Shown here: positions 35,251 to 44,523 of the stretch, one piece after another
How positions within the stretch are numbered: position 1 is the first letter of the stretch
How the letters are laid out: each line of letters opens with the position of its first letter
DNA from: Sulfitobacter noctilucae
GTDB taxonomy: Bacteria; Pseudomonadota; Alphaproteobacteria; Rhodobacterales; Rhodobacteraceae
Assembly: GCF_000622365.1 (NCBI RefSeq)
Contig: NZ_JASC01000014.1
Coordinates: 1,612,001 to 1,676,000, forward strand
Direction of reading: 5' to 3'
Length of the DNA stretch: 64,000 bases
Program-made: the position numbers and the translations under genes
The notes under the pieces: model-generated
Told to the model about the DNA's origin: nothing
The model's database searches: none
Seen by the model: only the letters and a program-made list of their open reading frames with translations

Positions 35251-36543
35251 TCAGTCCGCGAAAGGGTCCGTCACCAAGATGGTGTCCTCGCGCTCGGGTG
35301 AGGTGGAAAGTAGGGCCACAGGGCAATCAATCAACTCTTCCACGCGACGGACATATTTAATGGCTTCGGCAGGCAGGTCCGCCCAGGATCGCGCCCCTTC
35401 GGTAGATTGCGACCAACCGGGCATTTCCTCGTAAATCGGGGTACACCGCGCCTGCTGATCAGCGGCGGTGGGCAGGTAGTCTAGCTTGTTGCCGTCCAGC
35501 TCGTAGCCTGTGCAGATCTTGAGCGTCTCGAATCCGTCCAGCACGTCGAGCTTGGTCAATGCAATGCCGTTGACGCCCGATGTTGCGCAGGTTTGGCGCA
35601 CCAGCACAGCATCAAACCAGCCACACCGCCGCTTGCGGCCCGTGTTGGTGCCAAACTCGTGACCGCGCTCGCCCAGCCGCTGGCCATCTGCATCATGCAG
35701 CTCCGCCGGAAACGGTCCCTCGCCGACCCGCGTGGTATAGGCCTTAACGATGCCCAGAACGAAATCAATAGCGCCCGGCCCCATTCCGGTGCCTGTCGCC
35801 GCCTGCCCTGCAATCACATTGGAAGACGTCACAAAGGGATAGGTGCCAAAGTCGATGTCCAAAAGCGCGCCCTGTGCGCCTTCGAACAAAATACGTTTGC
35901 CCGCTTTGCGCTTTTCATTCAGCACCTTCCAGACAGGTGCGGCATATTCCAGAATTGCCGGTGCAATCTCGCGCAGCTGTGCGATCAGTGCGTCACGGTC
36001 AACTTCCGGCAGGCCCAGCCCGCGGCGCAACGCGTCGTGGTGCACCAAGGCACGGTCCACCCGCAGTTCCAGCGTTTTATCATCGGCCAGATCAGCGACC
36101 CTGATCGAGCGCCGACCGACTTTATCCTCATAGGCCGGCCCAATGCCGCGCCCCGTGGTTCCGATCTTGGCCACGGCTGTCTGGCTCTCGCGGGCGCGGT
36201 CCAGCTCGCCGTGAATGGGCAGGATCAGCGGCGTGTTTTCGGCAATCATCAAGGTGCTCGCGTCAACGGTCACCCCCTGCTTGCGAATGCCTTCGATCTC
36301 TTTCAGCAGATGCCACGGGTCCAGCACAACACCGTTGCCAATAACGGACAACTTGCCACCGCGCACGATGCCCGAAGGCAATGCGGCCAGTTTGAAAACC
36401 TCGCCATCAATGACCAGTGTATGGCCCGCGTTATGCCCGCCCTGAAACCGCGCGATCACATCGGCACGTTCCGAGAGCCAATCCACGATCTTGCCTTTTC
36501 CCTCGTCGCCCCACTGGGCACCGACAACAACGACATTGGCCAT
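35251..36543 (-). CDS. purA: Adenylosuccinate synthetase
   Basis: 430 residues, the standard length. It joins IMP and aspartate using GTP in AMP synthesis. [15 protein letters not shown] at the N-terminus is the phosphate-binding loop with catalytic Asp, then [39 protein letters not shown] and [11 protein letters not shown] are all intact. ATG 36543 with AAGGAAAG upstream is the true start; an in-frame extension adds 15 non-conserved residues. Confidence 0.98.
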   Translation of the reverse strand: MANVVVVGAQWGDEGKGKIVDWLSERADVIARFQGGHNAGHTLVIDGEVFKLAALPSGIVRGGKLSVIGNGVVLDPWHLLKEIEGIRKQGVTVDASTLMIAENTPLILPIHGELDRARESQTAVAKIGTTGRGIGPAYEDKVGRRSIRVADLADDKTLELRVDRALVHHDALRRGLGLPEVDRDALIAQLREIAPAILEYAAPVWKVLNEKRKAGKRILFEGAQGALLDIDFGTYPFVTSSNVIAGQAATGTGMGPGAIDFVLGIVKAYTTRVGEGPFPAELHDADGQRLGERGHEFGTNTGRKRRCGWFDAVLVRQTCATSGVNGIALTKLDVLDGFETLKICTGYELDGNKLDYLPTAADQQARCTPIYEEMPGWSQSTEGARSWADLPAEAIKYVRRVEELIDCPVALLSTSPEREDTILVTDPFAD

Positions 36544-36728
36544 GATAATCTTTCCTTTGCAAAGGTCCGCGCCCCTCTTAGCCGCCACAGACCCGTCGTT
36601 AAACTGGAAAACGCGGGCCAGCGTGAATTTTGGCGAGAAATCTGGACTGCACAGGCCGTGCGACCGGCTGGGAATGGACTTTTGTGTCCATGCGGGCGAT
36701 ATCGGCCGAAACTCGAACGGAGATCGCG

Positions 36729-37127
36729 ATGACAGGTTTTGTATCCCGCTGGGCCTTTGCCTTTATTCTTCTGGCCGCGACCTTCAATCCGACTGAATAC
36801 AACTACGTGAACTGGGTGATGGACTATGGTCAGGCCAATCTGTCGATTGCGGTCCTGACCGGGTTGGTGCTGTGCATCGGCTATATCATTTATCTCCGCG
36901 CCACGTTGCGCTCCATTGGCGCTTTCGGGATGTTACTGGTGCTGGCGCTGGTGGGTGCCACACTTTGGGTGCTTTATGATCTGCGTGTGCTGCGGCTGGA
37001 CAATGCCAGCTTCAACCTCTGGCTTGCACTAGGCGCACTCAGTTTCGTGCTCGGCGTTGGCCTCAGCTGGAGCCACGTGCGCCGCGCGCTGTCAGGACAG
37101 GCCGATATGGATGATGTTGACGAATAA
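36729..37127 (+). CDS. DUF6524-type small membrane protein
   Basis: 132 residues with four hydrophobic helices: [56 protein letters not shown] and [19 protein letters not shown] short acidic tail follows (DMDDVDE). [11 protein letters not shown] after helix one is a conserved-looking block, and I place it in DUF6524 from memory with moderate certainty. Function unknown. GGAG seven bases before ATG 36729 sets the start. Convergent with the nitrile hydratase operon. Confidence 0.75.
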   Translation: MTGFVSRWAFAFILLAATFNPTEYNYVNWVMDYGQANLSIAVLTGLVLCIGYIIYLRATLRSIGAFGMLLVLALVGATLWVLYDLRVLRLDNASFNLWLALGALSFVLGVGLSWSHVRRALSGQADMDDVDE

Positions 37128-37133
37128 ACGCGG

Positions 37134-37463
37134 TCAGGCGTCTGCCAACGTAACGGGAGCGCCATGCGGGGTCGCCCGATAGGCGGCTTCCCAAGCCGCA
37201 CGCAGCGCCGCCACATCGCCCGGTGCCGCAAGCTCACGCTCTGCTAAAAACCCTTCCAGTGTCTCAAGCCAAGCCGCGAAATAATCGGCGCCGCCGTTCA
37301 GTTCTTTGGCCAACCCGTGCCGCTTCAGCGTGGCTCCGAAACGCTCTGCCCAATCCGACCATTCGAAATGCCCCGCCTCGTTCAAATGCACCGTCAGTGC
37401 AAAAACCTGCGCATGCCACGGTTCTTCAAAGGCATGTTCCTGGACCGTAGGCGCGTCTTTCAC
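37134..37463 (-). CDS. Nitrile hydratase accessory protein (activator)
   Basis: 109 residues resembling both the N-terminal part of the nitrile hydratase beta subunit and the P14K-type activators that load cobalt into the alpha subunit (FEEPWHAQVFALTVHLNEAGHFEWSDWAERFG). GTG 37463 overlaps the beta-subunit TGA (GTGA). Third gene of the alpha-beta-activator operon. Confidence 0.85.
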   Translation of the reverse strand: MKDAPTVQEHAFEEPWHAQVFALTVHLNEAGHFEWSDWAERFGATLKRHGLAKELNGGADYFAAWLETLEGFLAERELAAPGDVAALRAAWEAAYRATPHGAPVTLADA

Positions 37464-38137
37464 GATGCCGCCTTGAGATAGCTTTGCCACATGTCGACAA
37501 TAACCTCGTCGCGGGGGTGTTCGGGATGCGCCCAAAGCTCTGATGCTGCAAAAGCGACGGCATAGAGCGGCTCCGGCGCTTCGCCTGTGCCATGGGCATG
37601 GCTGTCGGGCAGAATATGACTGCCGTGCAGACGCAGCACACGTCCCCGCGCTCCTGCCGCATACCCCGGCAAGCGCGTATGCCCACCGCTGATCTTGGTA
37701 TTTTCAGCAAACTGCTTCGCTACAACGGTATCACCAGGCGCAAAGCTCGGCGCGATGTTCGAGGGCCGCTCCGCTGGACCGCCCTTTGCCAGTACATCAG
37801 CAACTTGATTTGCCCGCAAGACCCGCTCGGCCAGCGGGCTAAGCGCGGGTGCGGCCTTTCCGGCGAGTTCTTCGCGGGTCACGATGCCCGCCTCGACCAA
37901 CAAGGTGGCAAGACCGCCCATCCATTTCTCGTAATAGGAAAAACGCGCGTAATCGGTCGGCTTCAGCCGTTCCCGCGCGTGTCGCGAGCTGTCGATGTTC
38001 CATTGGCCCAGTCCACCTGCGGCCAGCGTCAACGCCAGCGCACGCGGATGCCAGTCGGCGTGAAAGATCACGTCCTCGGCCTCGGGCACCACAGCCCCGT
38101 CGCCAAAGCGGCCCCCCATATCATGCAGGCGGCTCAT
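37460..38137 (-). CDS. nthB: Nitrile hydratase beta subunit
   Basis: 225 residues. The N-terminal helical arm ([20 protein letters not shown]) wraps the alpha subunit. The C-terminal SH3-like barrel contains [31 protein letters not shown] and the end block [18 protein letters not shown]. With the alpha subunit it hydrates nitriles to amides. ATGA overlap with alpha and GTGA overlap with the activator gene. Thiocyanate hydrolase subunits are related but are usually split differently. Confidence 0.92.
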   Translation of the reverse strand: MSRLHDMGGRFGDGAVVPEAEDVIFHADWHPRALALTLAAGGLGQWNIDSSRHARERLKPTDYARFSYYEKWMGGLATLLVEAGIVTREELAGKAAPALSPLAERVLRANQVADVLAKGGPAERPSNIAPSFAPGDTVVAKQFAENTKISGGHTRLPGYAAGARGRVLRLHGSHILPDSHAHGTGEAPEPLYAVAFAASELWAHPEHPRDEVIVDMWQSYLKAAS

Positions 38138-38748
38138 GGTGTGCCTGCCAGCGCGGTGCCGATCATGCTGTCGCGGCTGATCAGATCCATCAAGGCGTCT
38201 TCATTCATGCCTTCGGTCCCGTCAGGCCGCTGCGGGATCACCAGATAGCGAATCTCGGCCGTGCTGTCCCAAACCCGAACCGCTGTCTCATCCGGCAAGA
38301 CCACCCCGAAATCAGCCAGCACTTTGCGCGGTTCACGCACGGCACGGGCGCGGTAGGCATCCGATTTATACCAGCCCGGCGGTATCCCCAGCAAAGGCCA
38401 CGGATAACAACTACACAACGTACAGACGACTATATTATGCACCTCGGGCCTGTTCTCCACGGCCACCATATGTTCGCCCTGCCGTCCGTAAAATCCCATC
38501 TCGGATACCACAGCCGTTGCGTCGGCCATCAAGGCGGCATGAAAATCCGGATCAGACCACGCGCGGGCAACCACGCGCGCGCCGTTACGCGGTCCGATCT
38601 TGTTTTCATAGGTGTCGATAATCTCGTCCAGGGCGGCGGGATCAATCAAACCCTTACGGGTGAGCAAGGTTTCCAGTGCCTTGACCCGCAAGGCGGGATC
38701 GGAGGGCAACAGGGCGTGCGGGTCATCGTGACTGTGATCATGTGGCAT
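38134..38748 (-). CDS. nthA: Nitrile hydratase alpha subunit, cobalt type
   Basis: 204 residues. Cys109-Thr-Leu-Cys112-Ser-Cys114 forms the claw-setting metal site; Thr after the first Cys marks cobalt rather than iron enzymes. The flanking [18 protein letters not shown] and [19 protein letters not shown] fit the family. The His/Asp-rich N-terminus ([11 protein letters not shown]) is typical. The start is ATG 38748; an ATG at 38772 would add eight residues. No amidase is adjacent, so the amide would be processed elsewhere. Promoter presumably in 38749-38850. Confidence 0.94.
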   Translation of the reverse strand: MPHDHSHDDPHALLPSDPALRVKALETLLTRKGLIDPAALDEIIDTYENKIGPRNGARVVARAWSDPDFHAALMADATAVVSEMGFYGRQGEHMVAVENRPEVHNIVVCTLCSCYPWPLLGIPPGWYKSDAYRARAVREPRKVLADFGVVLPDETAVRVWDSTAEIRYLVIPQRPDGTEGMNEDALMDLISRDSMIGTALAGTP

Positions 38749-38851
38749 GAACGGCAGACTGCCCCAGCCCATTGCCCATGTCCATGCCCGCCTTGCGCAA
38801 ACCCTTCAAAAGACATCAAACTTTGAGTGCGATTTTTGGTCAATTTTGTGC

Positions 38852-38970
38852 TATGATCATCTCCATAAGGCGAGTCTGATCCACCTCAATTCCAGGGAAA
38901 ACCTCTTAAACATGGCGTGGTAGAGTACCGCTTTAGAAAAGACCGCCGTCATTAACGGCGGTCTTTGTTT
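38852..38970 (+). ncRNA. Candidate small RNA between nitrile hydratase and secG
   Basis: The 321-base stretch 38749-39069 has no convincing gene. It contains an extended -10 element TGCTATGAT (38849-38857) and, about 85 bases on, a textbook terminator (38941-38970). The predicted transcript of about 105 bases holds a short hairpin near 38915-38932 (GGTA-GAG-TACC core) and C/A-rich single strands (CCACCTCAATTCC) that could pair with ribosome-binding sites. No plus-strand gene upstream needs this terminator. I did not match it to a named RNA family. Confidence 0.45.
38937..38970 (+). terminator. Intrinsic terminator, orphan
   Basis: AAAA then GACCGCCGT (38941-38949), loop CATTA, ACGGCGGTC (38955-38963), then TTTGTTT. 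The nine-base stem is perfect and the flanking A and T runs extend it. It follows no annotated plus-strand CDS, which is the main argument for a small transcript upstream. Confidence 0.85.
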
Positions 38971-39069
38971 GCATGATGCCGCTTTGACCCACCGCAACGC
39001 GCCATTCCTCCTTGCCCCGCCTGACAAAGATGCCTAGATAACCGCAAACAAATTCGAAAGCGGTTCCTT

Positions 39070-39432
39070 ATGGAAAATGTCGTCCTGATCATCCACCTCC
39101 TGTTGGCTCTTGGCCTGATCGCCGTCGTACTGATGCAGCGGTCCGAAGGTGGCGGGCTTGGTATGGGCGGCGGCGGTGGCGGCGCTGTTTCGGGCCGGTC
39201 CGCGGCGACGGCGCTGGGCAAACTGACGTGGCTCTTGGGTATCGCATTCATCGTCACGTCGATCACGCTCACCGTGCTGGTCGCGCAAAAATCTGCAGGT
39301 TCTTCGGTGATTGACCGTTTGGGCGTGACGCCGCCCGCAGCATCGCAAACTGATGACAGCCTGCCTGCTGGCGACAGCCTGCTGCCACCAACCGCTGATG
39401 ACAACGCGCCATTGGTGCCTTTGGCCGATTAA
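39070..39432 (+). CDS. secG: Preprotein translocase subunit SecG
   Basis: 120 residues. Two membrane helices (NVVLIIHLLLALGLIAVVLMQ and LGKLTWLLGIAFIVTSITLTVLV) flank the cytoplasmic loop QRSEGGGLGMGGGGGG, the SecG signature. A Pro/Asp-rich C-terminal tail of about 40 residues is common in alphaproteobacteria. It assists SecYE in protein export. It lies 177 bases before pyrG in the same direction, the order seen in relatives. Confidence 0.95.
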   Translation: MENVVLIIHLLLALGLIAVVLMQRSEGGGLGMGGGGGGAVSGRSAATALGKLTWLLGIAFIVTSITLTVLVAQKSAGSSVIDRLGVTPPAASQTDDSLPAGDSLLPPTADDNAPLVPLAD

Positions 39433-39454
39433 CGAAACAACACAATACTTTGGG

Positions 39455-39495
39455 AAGGCCGCCTGAATTGCAACTGTATGTTGCGAGGTGGCCTT
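39455..39495 (+). promoter_or_regulatory. Long hairpin in the secG-pyrG spacer
   Basis: AAGGCCGCCT (39455-39464) pairs with AGGTGGCCTT (39486-39495) with one G-U, and inside it GCAAC (39470-39474) pairs with GTTGC (39480-39484). No U-run follows, so it is not a plain terminator. It could stabilise the secG 3' end or regulate read-through into pyrG. Confidence 0.5.
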
Positions 39496-39609
39496 GCCTT
39501 GGGGTCTCGAATCCTGCTATCCTTAAATCCCGTGGTGGTGCGGTTTTCGACCAGCGCCCGCAGCGGAGATTCCGCAAAACTTAAGAATGACACGGGGGTC
39601 TTCGGGCAC

Positions 39610-41256
39610 ATGGCGCGATATATTTTCATCACCGGCGGTGTGGTTTCCTCTTTGGGCAAGGGGCTGGCCTCAGCTGCTCTCGGAGCGCTGTTACAGGCGC
39701 GGGGATTTTCCGTGCGGCTGCGCAAGCTTGACCCCTATCTGAACGTAGACCCCGGCACGATGAGCCCGTTTGAACATGGCGAGGTTTTCGTGACCGATGA
39801 TGGTGCCGAGACCGATCTCGACCTTGGCCATTACGAACGGTTTACCGGAGTGCCGGCCCGCATGACCGATTCCGTGTCCTCTGGTCGCATCTACTCCACC
39901 GTGTTGGAAAAAGAGCGGCGCGGCGACTATCTGGGAAAGACCATTCAAGTGGTGCCCCATGTCACCAACGAGATCAAAGATTTCCTGAAAGTCGGCGACG
40001 ATGAGGTCGACTTCATGCTCTGCGAGATCGGCGGCACGGTGGGCGACATCGAAGGCCTCCCCTTCTTTGAAGCCATTCGCCAGTTCAGTCACGATAAACC
40101 GCGTGGCCAGTGCATCTTTATGCATCTCACGCTGCTGCCATACCTTGCCGCAAGCGGTGAGCTGAAAACCAAGCCGACACAGCATTCGGTCAAGGAATTG
40201 CAAAGCATCGGCATCGCGCCGGACATTCTGGTCTGCCGCTCCGAACATCCGATCCCCGAAAAGGAACGCGAGAAAATTGCGCTGTTCTGCAACGTGCGCA
40301 AGGAGCATGTGGTTGCGGCATATGATTTGAAATCCATCTACGAGGCCCCCCTCGCTTATCACGCGCAGGGTCTGGATCAGGCCGTGTTGGACGCCTTCGA
40401 TATCTCCCCCGCACCGCGCCCCGATCTGTCGGTCTGGCATGACGTCTACGACCGCATCCACAACCCCGAAGGCGAAGTGCGCGTGGCGATTGTGGGCAAA
40501 TACACCCAGCTTGAAGATGCCTATAAATCCATCGCAGAGGCGCTGACCCACGGCGGCATGGCCAATCGGGTCAAGGTCAAGGTCGAATGGGTCGATGCCG
40601 AGATCTTTGAAAACAGCGCCGATGTGGCCCCCCATCTTGAGGGGTTCCACGCGATCCTCGTGCCCGGCGGTTTCGGCGAACGGGGCACCGAGGGCAAGAT
40701 CAAGGCTGCGCAATATGCCCGCGAAAACAAGGTGCCTTATCTGGGCATCTGTCTCGGCATGCAAATGGCGGTCATCGAAGCGGCACGCAATGTGGCCGGT
40801 GTGACCACGGCAGGGTCCGAGGAATTTGACCATGAAGCAGGGAAAAAGCGTTTTGAGCCTGTGGTGTATCACCTGAAAGAATGGGTTCAGGGCAATCACA
40901 AGGTCGAGCGCAAGGTGGGCGATGACAAGGGCGGCACCATGCGTCTGGGTGCCTATGACGCGACGCTCACTGCAGGTTCCCGCGTGGCCGAAGCCTATGG
41001 CACCACGGTGATTGATGAACGACACCGCCATCGCTACGAGGTTGATATTGCGTATAAAGATCAACTTGAGGACGCGGGCCTGTGTTTTTCGGGCATGTCA
41101 CCCGATGGCAAGCTGCCCGAGATTGTTGAATGGTCCGACCACCCGTGGTTCATTGGCGTGCAGTTTCACCCCGAGCTGAAATCCAAACCCTTTGCGCCGC
41201 ATCCTCTGTTCAAGGATTTCATACGCGCCGCCAAGGATATGTCGCGGCTGGTCTAG
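39610..41256 (+). CDS. pyrG: CTP synthase
   Basis: 548 residues: N-terminal synthetase domain beginning [18 protein letters not shown], with [20 protein letters not shown] and [11 protein letters not shown], and C-terminal class I glutaminase domain with the nucleophile in GICLGMQ and His/Glu in QFHPELKS. It makes CTP from UTP, ATP and glutamine. The start is ATG 39610, where family homology begins; an in-frame extension to 39478 runs into the spacer hairpin. Ribosome site is weak. Confidence 0.98.
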   Translation: MARYIFITGGVVSSLGKGLASAALGALLQARGFSVRLRKLDPYLNVDPGTMSPFEHGEVFVTDDGAETDLDLGHYERFTGVPARMTDSVSSGRIYSTVLEKERRGDYLGKTIQVVPHVTNEIKDFLKVGDDEVDFMLCEIGGTVGDIEGLPFFEAIRQFSHDKPRGQCIFMHLTLLPYLAASGELKTKPTQHSVKELQSIGIAPDILVCRSEHPIPEKEREKIALFCNVRKEHVVAAYDLKSIYEAPLAYHAQGLDQAVLDAFDISPAPRPDLSVWHDVYDRIHNPEGEVRVAIVGKYTQLEDAYKSIAEALTHGGMANRVKVKVEWVDAEIFENSADVAPHLEGFHAILVPGGFGERGTEGKIKAAQYARENKVPYLGICLGMQMAVIEAARNVAGVTTAGSEEFDHEAGKKRFEPVVYHLKEWVQGNHKVERKVGDDKGGTMRLGAYDATLTAGSRVAEAYGTTVIDERHRHRYEVDIAYKDQLEDAGLCFSGMSPDGKLPEIVEWSDHPWFIGVQFHPELKSKPFAPHPLFKDFIRAAKDMSRLV

Positions 41257-41354
41257 CACCCTGAGCACCCGGTCTGGAATACCCGCATTGCGCGAATACT
41301 TACCATTGGTTAATCTTTCTGCATTTGATCCGCTCAGCAGAAAGCCATTTTCCT

Positions 41355-42224
41355 ATGAAAGTCTTTCAATTCAGCGCCGATAGATACGCACCCGCCGCTC
41401 CGCACGACCCGAAATACGCCAAGGTTGATCAACGCCGATTGGCGCAATTTGTCGGGGCGATTGCGATCCTGCTGCCACTCATTCTGCTGGCGGCTTCGCT
41501 GATCAGCTACGTTATTCCAGCGGACTATCCCTATATCCGAACATGTTTTCGCGACTCGATAAGCCATTATTACTACGCACATTTCTGGGGTGGTCCGTTC
41601 ATCGGCAGCCTTGTCTTCATCGCGACCTACCTCTTTGTCTATCAGGGCGAGGACGCAGCCGGTGCAGAGCGGCGGCTGTCGACCTTCGCAGGTTTTGCCG
41701 CCTTGGGCGTGGCGATCTTCCCGACCTCGCGCCACGGCTGCGACCAGCCCGGCTTTGCGGCCCGCGCCTTTGCGGATTTCGGCTCGTTGAATGACCCTGA
41801 CAAAGTGCTGGTTCTGATCGGCCGCGACAACGTCGATCAATACTTCCAGATGATGCCGCTGGCGGAATGGATTCACTATGGTAGCGCGTTGATCCTGTTT
41901 CTCTTTCTGGCGTGGTTTGCCTTTTTCGTCTTTACCACCGTGGACAAGGATCAAATGAACGCCAATGGCTCGTTGACCGAAGAGAAAATCCTACGCAACC
42001 GGTTCTACTACGCCTGCGGTACCATCATGTTGGCCTCTATCGTGGCGCTCGTCGCCCATTTTATTGCTGTCACCTTTGGCGGGAAAAGTGGCGCCGGATG
42101 GCGCGCCGGCAACTGGACCTTCTGGTGCGAGGCCTTTGCGCTTTGGGCCTTTGGCATATCATGGATGATCAAAGGCCGGTTTTTTGAGAAGCTGAAAGAC
42201 GCGGGCGAGAAACCCTCAAAATAA
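41355..42224 (+). CDS. Conserved multi-pass membrane protein, function unknown
   Basis: 289 residues with about six hydrophobic helices: FVGAIAILLPLILLAASLISYVI, FIGSLVFIATYLFVY, FAGFAALGVAIF, YGSALILFLFLAWFAFFVF, CGTIMLASIVALVAHFIAV and WCEAFALWAFGISWMI. A block SISHYYYAHF after helix one resembles the SISxYYY motif seen in uncharacterised membrane proteins. No catalytic motif recognised. The start ATG 41355 is preferred to a TTG at 41325. Confidence 0.7.
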   Translation: MKVFQFSADRYAPAAPHDPKYAKVDQRRLAQFVGAIAILLPLILLAASLISYVIPADYPYIRTCFRDSISHYYYAHFWGGPFIGSLVFIATYLFVYQGEDAAGAERRLSTFAGFAALGVAIFPTSRHGCDQPGFAARAFADFGSLNDPDKVLVLIGRDNVDQYFQMMPLAEWIHYGSALILFLFLAWFAFFVFTTVDKDQMNANGSLTEEKILRNRFYYACGTIMLASIVALVAHFIAVTFGGKSGAGWRAGNWTFWCEAFALWAFGISWMIKGRFFEKLKDAGEKPSK

Positions 42225-42284
42225 CATAGGCCTCCTCCGCAAAAGGGGCCTTACAAGCCTCCGTCAATCCGATACACCCTGCGT

Positions 42285-43061
42285 ATGTTATCTTACCAAC
42301 ACAGCTATCACGCAGGCAATCTGGCGGATGTACATAAGCACAGCCTGCTGGCGTGGATGCTTGACTATCTGACCACCAAGGACAAGCCACTCAGCTATCT
42401 GGAGACCCATGCAGGCCGTGCGCTTTATGACCTGACGGGCGCAGCTGCGCTTAAAACAGGTGAGGCTGCAAGGGGCATCGAAAAGGTTCAAGACTGGTTC
42501 GCGCCCGCCCATCCATACGCCCGCGTATTGAAAAGTGTGCGCGACAGTGACGGTCCCGCCGCCTACCCCGGCTCGCCCCTGATTGCAGCGCTGATCCTGC
42601 GCGAGACGGACAGCCTGCATCTTGCTGAATTGCACCCGCAGGAACACGCCGCCCTGTACCTTGCATTGTCTCCGTATGCGGCCAAAATCCATCTGCGCGA
42701 CGGGTTCGAGATGGCCCATGCACTGACCCCGCCCATGCCGCGCCGGGGCCTGATGCTGATCGACCCCAGTTTCGAGGTAAAAGAAGACTACGACGCCATT
42801 CCCCGCCATATCGCTAAGGTCACACGCGCGTGGAACATCGGGATCATCGCACTGTGGTATCCGATTTTGACCAGCAAGGCCCATCTGCCGATGCTAAACG
42901 CGCTCAGCAGCGCCCACCCGGACGCTCTGCGGCACGAAGTGCAGTTTCCCCCCGCAAGACCCGGTCACGGGATGGTCGGATCGGGCATGTTTGTTATCAA
43001 TCCGCCTTATGGTCTGGCGGATGAAGCACGAAACCTCAGCCAAAAATATCAGACCCTGTAG
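42285..43061 (+). CDS. rlmJ: 23S rRNA (adenine2030-N6)-methyltransferase RlmJ
   Basis: 258 residues. The N-terminal MLSYQHSYHAGNLADVHKH and YLETHAGRALYDL are strong family marks, with YPGSPLIA and HLAELHPQEH in the SAM-binding fold. The catalytic (D/N)PP(Y/F) motif reads LIDPSFE, that is Ser in place of the second Pro. It would methylate A2030 of 23S rRNA using SAM. It is followed by DUF1330, whose ribosome site overlaps this gene's stop codon. Confidence 0.9.
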   Translation: MLSYQHSYHAGNLADVHKHSLLAWMLDYLTTKDKPLSYLETHAGRALYDLTGAAALKTGEAARGIEKVQDWFAPAHPYARVLKSVRDSDGPAAYPGSPLIAALILRETDSLHLAELHPQEHAALYLALSPYAAKIHLRDGFEMAHALTPPMPRRGLMLIDPSFEVKEDYDAIPRHIAKVTRAWNIGIIALWYPILTSKAHLPMLNALSSAHPDALRHEVQFPPARPGHGMVGSGMFVINPPYGLADEARNLSQKYQTL

Positions 43062-43073
43062 GAGAATACCCCC

Positions 43074-43367
43074 ATGCCAAAAGGATACTGGATCGCGCGG
43101 ATGGACGTGCATGACGCCGAAATCTATGATACCTACCGCGCGGCCAACGCCAAACCCTTTGCAGAGTTCGGGGCGAAGTTTCTGGTGCGCGGTGGCAAGC
43201 AGGATGTCCGCGAAGGCAGTTGGCGGGCCCGCACCGTGGTGATCGAATTCGCATCGCTCGCCGATGCCATCGCCTGTTATGACAGCGATGCCTACCAGAA
43301 AGCCAAAGACATCCGCTTGCCGGTGTCTAAAGGGGACATGGTGATCATTGAAGGATACGACGGCTGA
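43074..43367 (+). CDS. DUF1330 family protein
   Basis: 97 residues in the DUF1330 ferredoxin-like (dimeric alpha-beta barrel) family: GYWIARMDVHDAEIYDTYR, FGAKFLVRGGKQ, VVIEFASLADAIACYDS and AYQKAKDIR. Cytoplasmic and probably dimeric; biochemical role unknown. AGGAGAAT nine bases before the ATG overlaps the end of rlmJ, so the two are co-transcribed. Confidence 0.92.
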   Translation: MPKGYWIARMDVHDAEIYDTYRAANAKPFAEFGAKFLVRGGKQDVREGSWRARTVVIEFASLADAIACYDSDAYQKAKDIRLPVSKGDMVIIEGYDG

Positions 43368-43388
43368 AAAATATGCTAGAAAGGCGTC

Positions 43389-44039
43389 ATGAAACTTATG
43401 GCGGCACTTTTTCTGGCATATCTACCCGCTGCGGCGCTGGCCTGTGACGCGCCGGTTTGCCTGGTTGATCCAGAAAGCCTGAACCTGCCGCAGGTTATCA
43501 CCTTTGACGGCATCCGCAGCAGCGGCGGGCCCGGCCACCAAGTGAACGATGTGCTGCCACTGCCCGGCGCCACCTTTGGCGAGCGGTTCGCGGGGCAGAC
43601 CCTCGAAACGCAAGGCCCGCATGATACGATCACCGGCACGGCCTTTGGTCCGTTGACAATGATGGCAGGTGCCGAGGGTCAGAACCTGTCGGTGGTGCAT
43701 TTCTCCGGTCAGACGGTGCTGAACGGCTACGGGGCGGCGGGTTTTCCGAAGCGCGAGGCACAGGGCGAAGGGGCCATTGCCGTGCTCTTTGACGCGGATC
43801 AATCTGCTCTGGCCTTTGATCTACGCGGCGGAGAGGCCGGCGCGGCATTGGTTGCCTTTTACCGCCGGGATGGCGTGTTGATCGGACAGGTGCCGGTGCA
43901 GCCAACGGGCGAATTCGCGGTGGGTTTCTTGCGACAGCGTGGCATTTCGGACATCGCCGGCTTTGTTTTGACAAATACCGACCCTGAAGGCATCGCCATC
44001 GACACTTTACGCTTTGGAAAGGCACCGGATCTGAGTTAA
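43389..44039 (+). CDS. Exported protein of unknown function
   Basis: 216 residues with a clear Sec signal peptide (MKLMAALFLAYLPAAALA, cleavage probably before Cys19-Asp). The mature part starts with a two-Cys segment (CDAPVC) and is beta-rich, with ITFDGIRSSGGPG near its start and IAGFVLTNTDPEGIAIDTLRF at the end, the look of a small periplasmic jelly-roll domain. No family recognised. A short 21-base gap after DUF1330. Confidence 0.7.
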   Translation: MKLMAALFLAYLPAAALACDAPVCLVDPESLNLPQVITFDGIRSSGGPGHQVNDVLPLPGATFGERFAGQTLETQGPHDTITGTAFGPLTMMAGAEGQNLSVVHFSGQTVLNGYGAAGFPKREAQGEGAIAVLFDADQSALAFDLRGGEAGAALVAFYRRDGVLIGQVPVQPTGEFAVGFLRQRGISDIAGFVLTNTDPEGIAIDTLRFGKAPDLS

Positions 44040-44048
44040 CAGGTTCTC

Positions 44049-44486
44049 ATGTTTGAACGCCTCTTTCCCCGCCGTGCCCCGGAACCGAAACCGCTGCCAC
44101 AGCCCGATGCGCAACTTGCCCTTGGGGCTTTGCTGGTCCGCGTGGCTTTTGCCGACCGCAACTACCGCGCCTCGGAAATCGGTCAGATCGACCGTATTCT
44201 GGCACGCACTTTTGACCTTGGCCCGATTGAGGCGGCGAAACTGCGGGCAACCTGCGAACTGCTGGAGCGAGACGCCCGCCATACCGAAGAATTCACTGCG
44301 ATCCTGCGCGAAGAGGTCGACTATGCCCACCGCCGTGCCTTGGGCGAAGCCATGTGGTCGGTGGCACTGGCCGATGGCTACCGCCATGAAAAGGAAGAAA
44401 TTCAATTGCTTGCGATTGAAACCGCGCTTGGCCTGACCGACACCGACATCGAAGAACTGCGTAAAAAGGCCACCAGCACAGACTGA
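44049..44486 (+). CDS. TerB-like domain protein (first of two)
   Basis: 145 residues, all helical. LALGALLVRVAFADRNYRASEIGQI and GEAMWSVALADGYRHEKEEIQLL match the TerB (tellurite resistance) helical fold with its two acidic repeats, which can bind metal. A membrane or stress link is known for some members, but this one has no ter neighbours. It is closely similar to the next protein, so the pair arose by tandem duplication. Confidence 0.82.
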   Translation: MFERLFPRRAPEPKPLPQPDAQLALGALLVRVAFADRNYRASEIGQIDRILARTFDLGPIEAAKLRATCELLERDARHTEEFTAILREEVDYAHRRALGEAMWSVALADGYRHEKEEIQLLAIETALGLTDTDIEELRKKATSTD

Positions 44487-44523
44487 CTTGGCCTTTTGCA
44501 CACACGCACCTATATCAACTCTC

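Noticed and set aside
39480-39600. tRNA-like look of GGTCTCGAATCC in the secG-pyrG spacer
   Set aside because: No acceptor stem, anticodon arm or properly spaced T-loop can be drawn on either strand.
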